From Longilinea arvoryzae (GTDB lineage Bacteria > Chloroflexota > Anaerolineae > Anaerolineales > Anaerolineaceae), in contig NZ_DF967972.1 of the NCBI RefSeq assembly GCF_001050235.1, positions 2,247,894-2,280,553 on the forward strand: a stretch of 32,660 nucleotides of DNA, read 5' to 3'. The stretch's first letter is position 1, and each line of letters opens with the position of its first letter. Shown here one piece after another: positions 1-6,569 of the stretch. Below the pieces are notes generated by a model. That model saw nothing but the letters and a program-made list of their open reading frames with translations, was not told the DNA's origin and did not search any database. The translations under genes were made by a program, and so were the position numbers.

Positions 1-133
1 CGGCCGGGTAGAACGCCTGAAAGAGATCCGGCCGCACCAGCATGACGAAGCCGAGCAGGACGGCAGCCGTGGCGACGACGCTGATCAAGAAAACACCAAT
101 CACCTGGCCAGTCGATACTCTCCCTGGTTTCAT
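1..133 (-). CDS. Partial membrane protein of unknown function (5' end only)
   Basis: An open frame begins with ATG at 133 and runs off the left edge after 44 codons. The visible N-terminus has a short basic start (MKPGR) followed by a hydrophobic stretch from about residue 9 to 33 (VIGVFLISVVATAAVLLGF), consistent with one signal-anchor membrane helix, then RPDLF. It starts only 6 bases after the stop codon of the lipoprotein gene upstream, so it is very likely the third gene of the recA operon. Too little is visible to assign a family. Confidence 0.6.
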   Translation of the reverse strand, partial: MKPGRVSTGQVIGVFLISVVATAAVLLGFVMLVRPDLFQAFYPA

Positions 134-139
134 GGTCTC

Positions 140-715
140 TCACGGGGCGGGCTGGGTGGTTTCCTCAACCGCGGCAGATGAAACGACAATATCGATGAAG
201 ATCGGATCGCCGAAGGCTTCGCCGGATGGCCCGTAAGCCTGCCAGGCGCTGCGATAGGACCCGGGTTCGATGGGCGCCTGGAAAACCATGCGAATGACGG
301 CGCGCATGCCGCTGCGCGCCGGATAGAGGGCCTGCTCAGGTTGGGTCCCTAGATCGACGCCGGCAATCAGGTGCAGGCTGTAATCTTCGGTCCAGTTACA
401 CGTGCCGCTGTTTTGCACTTCCCAGCGTTTGTCCATGGTCGCGCCGGCTGCCACATCGCTGCCGTCCGGGATGGTCAAATCGGTCAAAAAGCTGAGCCCA
501 TCCTCGCACGGCGGCGTGGCGGTGGGGCGCAGGGTGGATGGATCGACGGTCACGCCCGGGGGAATGGGCGTCGGTACAAAGGTTGGCGCCAGAAAGGGAG
601 TGGAGTCGGGGTTGGGCGCCGGCCGGATGGGACGGATTGCATTGCAGCCCTGAACGAAGATCGTCAGAGCTGCAAGTAAAATGCCGATGCGAATTAGGTC
701 AGATTTCGAAGCCAA
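140..715 (-). CDS. Lipoprotein with NBR1-Ig-like domain, downstream of recA
   Basis: 191 residues. The N-terminus is a lipoprotein signal: hydrophobic residues 9-21, then FVQGC with Cys24 as the probable lipidated residue. A Pro/Thr-rich linker (about 28-70) follows, as is typical of surface-exposed bacterial lipoproteins. Residues 75-178 resemble the Ig-like domain named after NBR1 (N_BRCA1_IG). Supporting motifs are IPDGSDVAAG, the KRWEVQNSGTCNW segment where a Trp follows a 'norm-excess' Asn-Ser-Gly turn, and the terminal PGSYRSAWQAYGPSG and FGDPIFIDIVV strands. Such domains are known in many Chloroflexi envelope proteins and are thought to bind protein or glycan partners; the ligand here is unknown. 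The gene starts 12 bases after the recA stop, so it should be co-transcribed with recA. A direct role in DNA repair is not implied by the sequence. Confidence 0.75.
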   Translation of the reverse strand: MASKSDLIRIGILLAALTIFVQGCNAIRPIRPAPNPDSTPFLAPTFVPTPIPPGVTVDPSTLRPTATPPCEDGLSFLTDLTIPDGSDVAAGATMDKRWEVQNSGTCNWTEDYSLHLIAGVDLGTQPEQALYPARSGMRAVIRMVFQAPIEPGSYRSAWQAYGPSGEAFGDPIFIDIVVSSAAVEETTQPAP

Positions 716-727
716 TTTTCTGCGAGG

Positions 728-1831
728 TTATTCTTCGTCAGAACTGTCTCCACCGTCCGATGATGCGCCCAAGGTGAGTGGAACGTCGCCGCCGATGGCG
801 CGCTGGCGTACGGCCGTTTCGATCTCATTGCTCAATTCCTGATTCTGGCGCAGGAATTCTTTGGCGTTCTCGCGGCCTTGTCCCAGGCGAAGATCGCCGT
901 AAGAGAAGAAGGCGCCGCGTTTGGTGACGATTTCGAGGGCGGTGGCCAGATCGATGATGTCTCCGACCTTGGAGATACCCTCATTGTACATGATATCGAA
1001 TTCGGCGGTCCGGAAGGGCGGTGCGACCTTGTTCTTGACCACGCGCACGCGCACCCGGTTGCCGATGATTTCCGCGCCGACCTTGATGGATTGGATACGG
1101 CGAACGTCCAGACGCACCGAGGCGTAGAATTTGAGGGCCAATCCACCGGGGGTGGTTTCAGGGTTGCCGAACATCACGCCGATCTTCTGGCGCAACTGGT
1201 TGGTGAAGACGACCGCCGTCTTGGTCTGATTGATGGCACCGGAGAGTTTGCGCAGGGCCTGCGACATCAGGCGGGCCTGCATGCCCATGCTGGCATCGCC
1301 CATATCGCCTTCGATTTCCGCGCGGGGCACCAATGCCGCCACCGAGTCGATGACGACGATATCGATTGCACCGGAACGCACCAGGGTTTCAGCAATTTCG
1401 AGGGCTTGCTCGCCGGTATCCGGTTGTGAGACCAACATGTTCTCGATATCGACGCCCAGACGCGCGGCGTAAGCCGGATCGAGAGCGTGTTCCATATCGA
1501 CGTATGCAGCCGTGCCGCCGGTCTTTTGCGCTTCGGCAACCATGTGGAGGCACAACGTGGTCTTGCCTGAGGATTCCGGTCCGTAGATTTCGGTGATGCG
1601 CCCGCGGGGAATGCCGCCAATTCCGAGCGCGATATCCAACGACAACGAGCCGGTCGGGATCGCTTCGACGGTCAGGTTTTGATCGCCCATGCGGAAGATG
1701 GCACCTTCGCCATACCGCTTGACGATGTCACCCAGGGCCTTGTCCAGCACCACACGTTTGGCATCATCATTGTGATTCAAGTCGGAATTTGTCGGTAAGG
1801 GTTGGGCAGCGGGATTGGATTTTCGAGCCAT
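728..1831 (-). CDS. recA: Recombinase RecA
   Basis: 367 residues, normal for the family. RecA forms ATP-dependent filaments on single-stranded DNA, catalyses strand exchange in homologous recombination and stimulates LexA self-cleavage. The sequence is complete: Walker A GPESSGKT at 84-91, the MEHALDP segment around 113-119, Walker B with VVIDS at 159-163, the DNA-binding L1/L2 regions ([10 protein letters not shown] near 174-183; [20 protein letters not shown] at 211-230) and the C-terminal domain ending in an acidic tail (GGDSSDEE). The start is supported by GAGGAG nine bases upstream of ATG. Promoter elements and a LexA-like box lie about 80-110 bases upstream. It is the first gene of an operon with the NBR1-Ig lipoprotein. 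Confidence 0.98.
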   Translation of the reverse strand: MARKSNPAAQPLPTNSDLNHNDDAKRVVLDKALGDIVKRYGEGAIFRMGDQNLTVEAIPTGSLSLDIALGIGGIPRGRITEIYGPESSGKTTLCLHMVAEAQKTGGTAAYVDMEHALDPAYAARLGVDIENMLVSQPDTGEQALEIAETLVRSGAIDIVVIDSVAALVPRAEIEGDMGDASMGMQARLMSQALRKLSGAINQTKTAVVFTNQLRQKIGVMFGNPETTPGGLALKFYASVRLDVRRIQSIKVGAEIIGNRVRVRVVKNKVAPPFRTAEFDIMYNEGISKVGDIIDLATALEIVTKRGAFFSYGDLRLGQGRENAKEFLRQNQELSNEIETAVRQRAIGGDVPLTLGASSDGGDSSDEE

Positions 1832-1912
1832 ATGTGATCACTCCTCTGCGGGATTGTGCACCAATTATATCCTGATCATTCCAGGAAATGTCGGCAAATC
1901 GCGTATAGATAT

Positions 1913-1940
1913 ATTTTAGTACATTTGTTCAATTCGTCAA
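1913..1940 (-). promoter_or_regulatory. recA promoter with LexA-like (SOS) box in the spacer
   Basis: Reading the minus strand, TTGACG (1940-1935) is followed by a 16-base spacer and TAAAAT (1918-1913), a good sigma70-type promoter that would give a leader of roughly 75 bases for recA. The spacer contains GAACAAATGTAC (1930-1919), one mismatch from the GAAC-N4-GTTC core of the Gram-positive LexA (Cheo) box, placed where bound repressor would block RNA polymerase. The promoter is seen directly. The LexA assignment is inferred from position and resemblance, since no lexA gene is in the window. Confidence 0.55.
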
Positions 1941-2014
1941 GCGTTTTTAGCGTTTCGCTTGCCGATTTGTTACCAAAATTATTAATCTTTAAGACTAAAT
2001 TCAAGAATTAACCC

Positions 2015-2044
2015 TTGACAAGGGTGCTTTTCGAATGCTAAACT
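2015..2044 (+). promoter_or_regulatory. Promoter for the glnA leader
   Basis: TTGACA (2015-2020), an 18-base spacer and TAAACT (2039-2044) form a sigma70-type promoter pointing at the structured leader and glnA. The predicted start of transcription is near 2051. It overlaps an inverted repeat TAAACC-CT-GGTTTA (2044-2057) that could be an operator. No canonical GlnR/TnrA box (TGTNA-N7-TNACA) was found nearby. The leader up to the glnA start codon would be about 380 bases. Confidence 0.55.
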
Positions 2045-2108
2045 AAACCCTGGTTTACAAAACAATGTTTAGACAAGTAAGCCATTGACAATTGAAGATT
2101 GGAGAGAT

Positions 2109-2338
2109 AGCGGCTGAGTCTCGCGAACCACGCGAGATGACGAGGTGGAGGTTCCTCTCTGCGAAGAGAGCGCTAACCCTGGTTGACCAGGGGAAAATCG
2201 AAAGATCAGCGGATGCCTCTGGAGCCTGATCACGGGCTTCTTTCTCCCTTCCGATAGAGCGTCAGACGAAAAACCGGTGGGCGACCGCCGGGCCAGCGTC
2301 GGCGCAGTGATCGGCCTGTCCAGAAGGGTACAGGCCGA
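2109..2338 (+). ncRNA. glmS-ribozyme-like structured RNA in the 5' leader of glnA
   Basis: A long non-coding stretch whose motifs occur in the order of a glmS ribozyme: AGCG (2109-2112, possible cleavage site); hairpin TCTCGCG/CGCGAGA (2119-2137, P1); TGACGAGG (2138-2145); GGAGGTT (2147-2153); ATCGA (2197-2201); TCAGCGGATGCCTC (2206-2219), whose CCTC can pair with GAGG 2142-2145 (P2); hairpin GAGCC/GGCTT (2222-2239, P3) with loop GATCAC; a GACG/CGTC helix (2265-2300, P4) enclosing AAAACC and a GGTGG-GCGA-CCGCC stem; and GTGATC (2307-2312), complementary to the P3 loop (pseudoknot). It differs from the usual form by two extra hairpins in the core (2155-2192), an imperfect match next to the cleavage site, and a terminal hairpin (2311-2338). 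The glmS class cleaves itself with glucosamine-6-phosphate. Here the downstream gene is glnA, not glmS. Activity is unproven. Confidence 0.55.
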
Positions 2339-2380
2339 TGACTCATTTTGGAAGGGCAGTCCCATTTTGTGTTGACCCAA

Positions 2381-2410
2381 GGGTATGCCCAGGCATGCCC
2401 TTTTTGTTTT
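2381..2410 (+). terminator. Terminator or attenuator hairpin immediately before glnA
   Basis: GGGTATG (2381-2387) pairs with CATGCCC (2394-2400), with further CC/GG pairing possible toward the loop, and is followed directly by TTTTTGTTTT (2401-2410). This is the form of an intrinsic terminator, yet it sits after the glnA promoter and only about 10 bases before the glnA Shine-Dalgarno sequence. GGGCA at 2354-2358 could pair with TGCCC at 2386-2390 and open the hairpin, an arrangement typical of attenuation. Alternatively it ends a separate leader RNA. Confidence 0.6.
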
Positions 2411-2432
2411 AACGGACCCAAAGGAGGAACGA

Positions 2433-3773
2433 ATGGACAAGAAAGAAATTCTCGAACGCGTAAAGGCGGATGGCATCAAGTTTGTTTCTTATCAGTTCAC
2501 CGATGTAACCGGAACGGTCAAGAGTGTGGATGCACCGGTCAGCCGGCTGGAAGGGGCGTTGAATGACGGCGTGTGGTTCGACGGCTCTTCGGTGGAAGGT
2601 TTTGCGCGTATCCAGGAAAGCGACATGCACCTGCGCCTGGACGCCGATACCTATGCAGTGCTGCCCTGGTCGCCTGCAGAAAACAAACGCGCTCGTATAT
2701 TCTGCGATATTTACCACCCCGATGGCCGCCCGTTCGAAGGCGACCCACGCGGCGTGTTGCGCCGTATGGTGGAAAAAGCCACGGCGCGCGGCTGGGTTTT
2801 CAACGTCGGTCCCGAACCTGAATTTTTCCTCTTCCGGCGCAACGGTGGGTCGAGCATTCACCCGGTTCCGCACGATGTCGGCGGGTATTTTGATTTCTCG
2901 GCCCAGGATGAGGCTGTGCGCGTGCGCACCGAATTGATGTCCGCCTTGATCAGCATGGGCCTGGACGTCGAAGTGGGCCACCACGAAGTCGCGTTGGGCC
3001 AGCACGAGATCGACTTCCGCTTTGCGGATGCGCTCAGGACGGCCGATAATGTTTTGACGCTGAAATATACCGTCAAGGCGATTGCGGCGCAAAACGATCT
3101 GATTGCCTCGTTCATGCCCAAACCCGTTTTCGGCATCAATGGCTCGGGCATGCACTGCCACCAGTCGCTGTTCGATATCAAGACCGGCAAGAACCTGTTC
3201 TTCGACGCCCACGATGAGTTCAACCTGACCCAACTGGCCTACGGTTACATCGCCGGCCAACTGGCGCACGCGCGCGGTTTTACCGGGATCATCGCGCCGT
3301 CGGTCAACTCCTACAAACGTCTGGTGCCCGGTTACGAAGCACCGGTCTACATCGGCTGGGCGCAGGTCAACCGTTCGGCTTTGATCCGTATTCCGCGCCA
3401 CAATCCGGGTATGGACAAAGCCACCCGCATCGAACTACGCTGCCCGGACCCTTCGTGCAATCCTTACCTGGCATTTGCCGCCATTCTGGCAGCAGGTATG
3501 GATGGCATAGACAGGGGTCTCGAGGTTCCCAAACCACTCACGAACGTCAACGTCTATGATCTCGACGAGGCTGACCGCCGCCGGTTGAAGATCAAATCGC
3601 TGCCTGGTTCGCTCCTGGAAGCGTTGGAAGAAGTGGACAAGGATGCTGTCATCAAGGGCGCGCTGGGTGAGGTGGTATATTCCGCGTTCCACCGCGCCAA
3701 GATGGAAGAATGGGAAGCCTATCGCACGAACGTCAGCGACTGGGAAGTCGAACGCTATCTGGAAACTGTCTAG
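2433..3773 (+). CDS. glnA: Glutamine synthetase type I
   Basis: 446 residues. The enzyme makes glutamine from glutamate, ammonia and ATP and is the main entry of ammonium into metabolism. The ATG at 2433 is chosen because AAAGGAGG precedes it by six bases; an in-frame ATG at 2385 lies inside the terminator hairpin. Family landmarks are DGSSVEGF (50-57), the metal-binding EPEFF (128-132), NGSGMHCH (about 236-243), APSVNSYKR, NRSALIRIP and PDPSCNPYLAFA. The length, the RIQESDM segment and the C-terminal WEVERYLETV resemble the GSI-alpha type of Gram-positive bacteria, which is regulated by feedback and protein partners rather than adenylylation. I do not see the adenylylation-site Tyr motif of GSI-beta enzymes. 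The leader contains a glmS-ribozyme-like RNA and a terminator hairpin, so RNA-level control is likely. Confidence 0.97.
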   Translation: MDKKEILERVKADGIKFVSYQFTDVTGTVKSVDAPVSRLEGALNDGVWFDGSSVEGFARIQESDMHLRLDADTYAVLPWSPAENKRARIFCDIYHPDGRPFEGDPRGVLRRMVEKATARGWVFNVGPEPEFFLFRRNGGSSIHPVPHDVGGYFDFSAQDEAVRVRTELMSALISMGLDVEVGHHEVALGQHEIDFRFADALRTADNVLTLKYTVKAIAAQNDLIASFMPKPVFGINGSGMHCHQSLFDIKTGKNLFFDAHDEFNLTQLAYGYIAGQLAHARGFTGIIAPSVNSYKRLVPGYEAPVYIGWAQVNRSALIRIPRHNPGMDKATRIELRCPDPSCNPYLAFAAILAAGMDGIDRGLEVPKPLTNVNVYDLDEADRRRLKIKSLPGSLLEALEEVDKDAVIKGALGEVVYSAFHRAKMEEWEAYRTNVSDWEVERYLETV

Positions 3774-3825
3774 TTCTCGCCAAACGGAGAAACGCTCTTA
3801 CCGGTATCCCTTTATTGGTAAATCC

Positions 3826-3858
3826 AACCGGGCGGTATATTCCGCCCGGTTTGTGTTT
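3826..3858 (+). terminator. glnA terminator
   Basis: A perfect 10-base stem AACCGGGCGG (3826-3835) and CCGCCCGGTT (3842-3851), loop TATATT, followed by TGTGTTT. It lies 50 bases after the glnA stop codon. It also faces the 3' end of ttuA on the other strand, where it lacks a T-run, so it is mainly the glnA terminator. Confidence 0.8.
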
Positions 3859-3886
3859 ATCTGCCTGGATTATCGGTTAAGTACGC

Positions 3887-4828
3887 TCATGCCGGTTTGA
3901 CCAGTCGGCAAAAGGCGCATAACCCAGCGGATGTGGTGGGCTGACCGCAACCCGGGCACTTGCGCAGCTCGGCGGTCGGCTCGTCTGTGGTTTTGCCCGG
4001 CGCGACAAAGTAGCCGTCGGCGCGCGCATTTTGAAAGCTGGCGTAAAAGTTCATCTTGATGCCCGGGGTGGTTTCTTCGAGCTTGTTGAGAATATCCTTG
4101 AAGGTAAGCTGCTTGCTGCCGACTGCGTAAGGGCATTCGTCTTCTTCATATGGAATGCCCCGCAGCAGCGTATAGGCGGCGGTTTCGCGTTCGTAGAAAC
4201 GGCAGAAGGGTTTGGCCTTGCGGACGAAGCCGTCTTCCGCCGGCAGGACGGGCGATTGGCGCTGAAGAAGGTCGACCTGCCAGGTGAGGGTATTCCCCAT
4301 GAGCACGGCCACTTCATCGTCGAGGTTGTGAGCGGTGGTCAGCAGGCTGTAGCCGTTGTCCATGGCCACCTGGTTCATAATGTGCCGTTTCACCAACCCA
4401 CACACGCCGCAGGGCTTGACGCGTCCGCGCTGGCTGTGCGAGGCGAGCTGCGGGATGGTCTCCGCGTAGGACTGCTGCACATTCACTACCCGCAGGGTGA
4501 GGTTGTTTTGCTCCGCGAAAGCCCGCGCATAATGTTCGGACTCATTGGAATATTCCAGGTCACTGCCGTTGATCCCCAGGTTGATGTACAGGCCGTCCGT
4601 GGGATATCCCAGGCGCCAGAGCACGTCCCACAGCGCGAGCGAATCCTTGCCACCGGAAACGGCCACCAGAATGCGATCCTGGGGTGTAAACATGTGGTAT
4701 TTTTCGATGACGCGCGCGGTTTGCTCGATGAACCATTCCAGGTAGTGCGCCTGGCAGAAGGCCAGCCGGTGGTGGCGCATGCGAAAAACAGCCGGGGCGC
4801 GGCATTTGCTGCACACGTAATTGCTCAT
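3887..4828 (-). CDS. ttuA: tRNA 2-thiolation enzyme, TtuA/CTU1 family
   Basis: 313 residues. Enzymes of this family adenylate a tRNA uridine and insert sulfur carried by a ubiquitin-like protein; in Thermus, TtuA makes 2-thioribothymidine at position 54. An N-terminal zinc site is formed by C6, C9, C25 and H28. The PP-loop ATPase motif SGGKDS is at 58-63. C140-x-x-C143 (CGVC) and C232 (DECPY) match the three cysteines that hold the [4Fe-4S] cluster in TtuA. A C-terminal zinc ribbon uses C291, C294, C304 and C307. Both zinc fingers separate this group from the shorter TtcA proteins. The gene starts 4 bases after ttuB, the likely sulfur carrier. TtuA rather than archaeal-type NcsA is inferred from the partner gene; the modified position could still be U34. 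Confidence 0.85.
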   Translation of the reverse strand: MSNYVCSKCRAPAVFRMRHHRLAFCQAHYLEWFIEQTARVIEKYHMFTPQDRILVAVSGGKDSLALWDVLWRLGYPTDGLYINLGINGSDLEYSNESEHYARAFAEQNNLTLRVVNVQQSYAETIPQLASHSQRGRVKPCGVCGLVKRHIMNQVAMDNGYSLLTTAHNLDDEVAVLMGNTLTWQVDLLQRQSPVLPAEDGFVRKAKPFCRFYERETAAYTLLRGIPYEEDECPYAVGSKQLTFKDILNKLEETTPGIKMNFYASFQNARADGYFVAPGKTTDEPTAELRKCPGCGQPTTSAGLCAFCRLVKPA

Positions 4829-4832
4829 CGGG

Positions 4833-5027
4833 TCAGCCTCCGGAAATCACGGCTACCAGCTTGACGACTTCGCCGTTGCGCAGCACGTCGTTTTCGTTCA
4901 GCAGCACGCCGTCGCGCACCACCAGGTGCGATTCGGGGCTCAGCCCAAGCTGCTTGAGCGCGTCCTTGACCGTGATGGTGCCTTCGACGGTATATTCTTT
5001 TTTGCGCAGGATCAGGGTAACCGGCAT
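4833..5027 (-). CDS. ttuB: Ubiquitin-like sulfur carrier protein, TtuB/ThiS/MoaD-type
   Basis: 64 residues ending in the diglycine ISGG, which in this fold is activated by an E1-like enzyme and converted to a thiocarboxylate. The beta-grasp pattern is visible: a basic first strand (VTLILRKKEYTV), then TVKDALKQLGL, then strands around HLVVRDGVLL and DVLRNGEVVKLVAVISGG. The length equals that of Thermus TtuB. It precedes ttuA by 4 bases, so the protein most likely delivers sulfur to TtuA. TtuB in Thermus is also conjugated to proteins like a primitive ubiquitin; whether this happens here is unknown. No E1-like MoeB/TtuC gene or JAMM deconjugase is in the window. SD GGGAG precedes the ATG. Confidence 0.85.
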   Translation of the reverse strand: MPVTLILRKKEYTVEGTITVKDALKQLGLSPESHLVVRDGVLLNENDVLRNGEVVKLVAVISGG

Positions 5028-5086
5028 CCTTTACTCCCTATCCATCCACCCATCCATAGGTTCTGCGGCGTTGATCGCAAGATTCT

Positions 5087-5752
5087 CTACGGATTGATTT
5101 TTTCTTGCAGGCAAACCAGCAACGCGCGCGCCGTGCCCTGTGGTTCCTGGCCGATGACAGCCAGGATGGGCAGATCTATTGCCAGGCCAGCCACCTGCGC
5201 GTCGCGTACGCTGTCATCCAGCCAGCGCGCCGGCAGAAAACCGATGGCAGCCGGATTGGCAGCCACGCTTTTGAGCATATCCTGGGGCGTCGGCGCCAGA
5301 CCGGCGCCTGAAATGCTGAAGCCGGCGGCTTCGAGAGCCGCGGTGGTATCGTTGGATTCGGGCAGCGACCAGACCTGAATTTTAGATTGATCCGCCCAGG
5401 TTTTATCGCGCCCGGCGAAAATTGCCTGAGCCGTATCAAGGGGTAGTTCGGCGATGGGATTGCCGGGATTCACGATGATTGCCAGGTGGTCTTCCCCCAG
5501 GATCGCGGCATAACCCTCACCTGAAAACCGGCCGAGCCGCAGGGTGATGACATCCGGATCGCCGGCGGCTTCATCCGCGCGCTGCACGGCTGCGCCAACC
5601 GATGCTGCGCAGTCTGCCAGGTCGGGTTCGATCCAGGTCAGGCTGCTCGAAAGCGCCACCTGCAACGGTTGGACCGTGTGGGTTGGGGCCGCGGGCGTCG
5701 CCTGGCAGGCCGCCAGTATCAAAAGAAGGAGAAGACTTGCAATTCTACGCAT
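5087..5752 (-). CDS. Lipoprotein of the periplasmic-binding (PstS-like) type
   Basis: 221 residues. A clear lipoprotein signal, LLLLLILAAC, places the lipidated cysteine at residue 16. The rest resembles the substrate-binding fold of PstS-like proteins: LAIIVNPGNPIAELPLDTAQAIFAGRDKTWAD is the characteristic segment in which a bound anion normally meets the hinge, followed by VWSLPESND and a late AAIGFLPARWLD strand. It is shorter than typical PstS (about 300 residues) and no ABC transporter genes adjoin, so substrate and transport role are unproven. It could be a solitary sensor or scavenging protein. It overlaps the end of uppP by 8 bases and lies 59 bases before ttuB, within the tgt operon. 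Confidence 0.65.
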   Translation of the reverse strand: MRRIASLLLLLILAACQATPAAPTHTVQPLQVALSSSLTWIEPDLADCAASVGAAVQRADEAAGDPDVITLRLGRFSGEGYAAILGEDHLAIIVNPGNPIAELPLDTAQAIFAGRDKTWADQSKIQVWSLPESNDTTAALEAAGFSISGAGLAPTPQDMLKSVAANPAAIGFLPARWLDDSVRDAQVAGLAIDLPILAVIGQEPQGTARALLVCLQEKINP

Positions 5753-6569
5753 AACTTACGATCAGGGTCAGGATGCCCAGCAGTGTGCAATAGACTGCAA
5801 AACCGATCAGGCGGCGGGTGCGTAGGAAATCGAGCAGCCAGCGGATCGAAAGAAAGCCAAAAATCGCCGCAGCCACGAAGCCGGCCAGCAGGCTGGGCAG
5901 GAAGGATTGCAGCGTCGACAGGCCCTGCAGGTCACCCAGGCTGAGCAGACCGGCCGCCAGCATGATGGGGATGGACATGATGAAAGAAAAGCGGGCCGAA
6001 GTCGGCCGGTCGAGACCGCGCAGCATGCCGCCGGTGATGGTCGAGCCGGAACGCGACACGCCCGGGAAAATGGAAACGGCCTGGAAAAGGCCCATGACCA
6101 AAGCATCCAGCCAGCCGATGTGGGTGAGCGTGCGTTGGCCCTTGCCAAAGATCTCGGCAACGATGAGGAACACGGCTGTGACCAGGAGGAACAGGCCCGT
6201 CGCGGCCGGGCTGTTGAAAGCGGCTTCGACCTGCTTCTTGATCAACAGGCCGAAAATGCCGGCCGGAATGGTCGCCAGGATGATGTACCAGCCCAGGCGC
6301 GCTTCGGCGCTTTCGAACGGATGGCGATGGATGAGCGCGGCGAACCAGGCTTTCAGGATCGCCCATAAGTCTTTCCAGAAATAAACGATCACCGCCAGCA
6401 GTGTACCCCATTGAACCAGCACGCCGAAGGGGAAGATTTGCTCGCTGGGGATGGTCTTATCCCAACCGAAGAAATAAGGCACCAACACGAGGTGGGCCGA
6501 ACTGGAAATGGGCAGGAATTCGGTAAGGCCCTGCACGATGCCGAGGATCAAACCCTGGAAAATGTTCAT
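5745..6569 (-). CDS. uppP: Undecaprenyl-diphosphatase
   Basis: 274 residues, mostly hydrophobic helices. The enzyme removes a phosphate from undecaprenyl diphosphate and so recycles the lipid carrier of peptidoglycan and other wall polymers; overexpression gives bacitracin resistance (old name bacA). Signature 1, QGLTEFLPISSSAHL, lies at 13-27 and contains the catalytic glutamate and serines. Signature 2, PGVSRSGST, is at 169-177 with the catalytic arginine. Length is typical. Its ATG overlaps the tgt stop codon (ATGA), implying translational coupling. Confidence 0.95.
   Translation of the reverse strand: MNIFQGLILGIVQGLTEFLPISSSAHLVLVPYFFGWDKTIPSEQIFPFGVLVQWGTLLAVIVYFWKDLWAILKAWFAALIHRHPFESAEARLGWYIILATIPAGIFGLLIKKQVEAAFNSPAATGLFLLVTAVFLIVAEIFGKGQRTLTHIGWLDALVMGLFQAVSIFPGVSRSGSTITGGMLRGLDRPTSARFSFIMSIPIMLAAGLLSLGDLQGLSTLQSFLPSLLAGFVAAAIFGFLSIRWLLDFLRTRRLIGFAVYCTLLGILTLIVSYA

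Noticed and set aside
878..1429. 183-codon plus-strand frame inside recA
   Set aside because: Antisense to recA; His/Asp-rich composition typical of the reverse complement of GC-rich coding sequence.
2109..2338. SAM, TPP, FMN or M-box riboswitch, RNase P RNA, or T-box for the glnA leader
   Set aside because: None of the hallmark core sequences of these families is present in order, whereas the glmS-type landmarks are.
2050..2432. Cyanobacterial-type glnA (glutamine) riboswitch
   Set aside because: The short three-stem core of that motif was not found; the leader is far longer and structurally different.
2409..3401. 330-codon minus-strand frame opposite glnA
   Set aside because: Antisense shadow of a highly conserved gene; no start signal or recognisable domain.
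5028..5086. Small ATCCA-rich repeat between the PstS-like lipoprotein and ttuB genes
   Set aside because: Only a few short units (CCATCCA-like), no stable structure or known motif; probably slippage.
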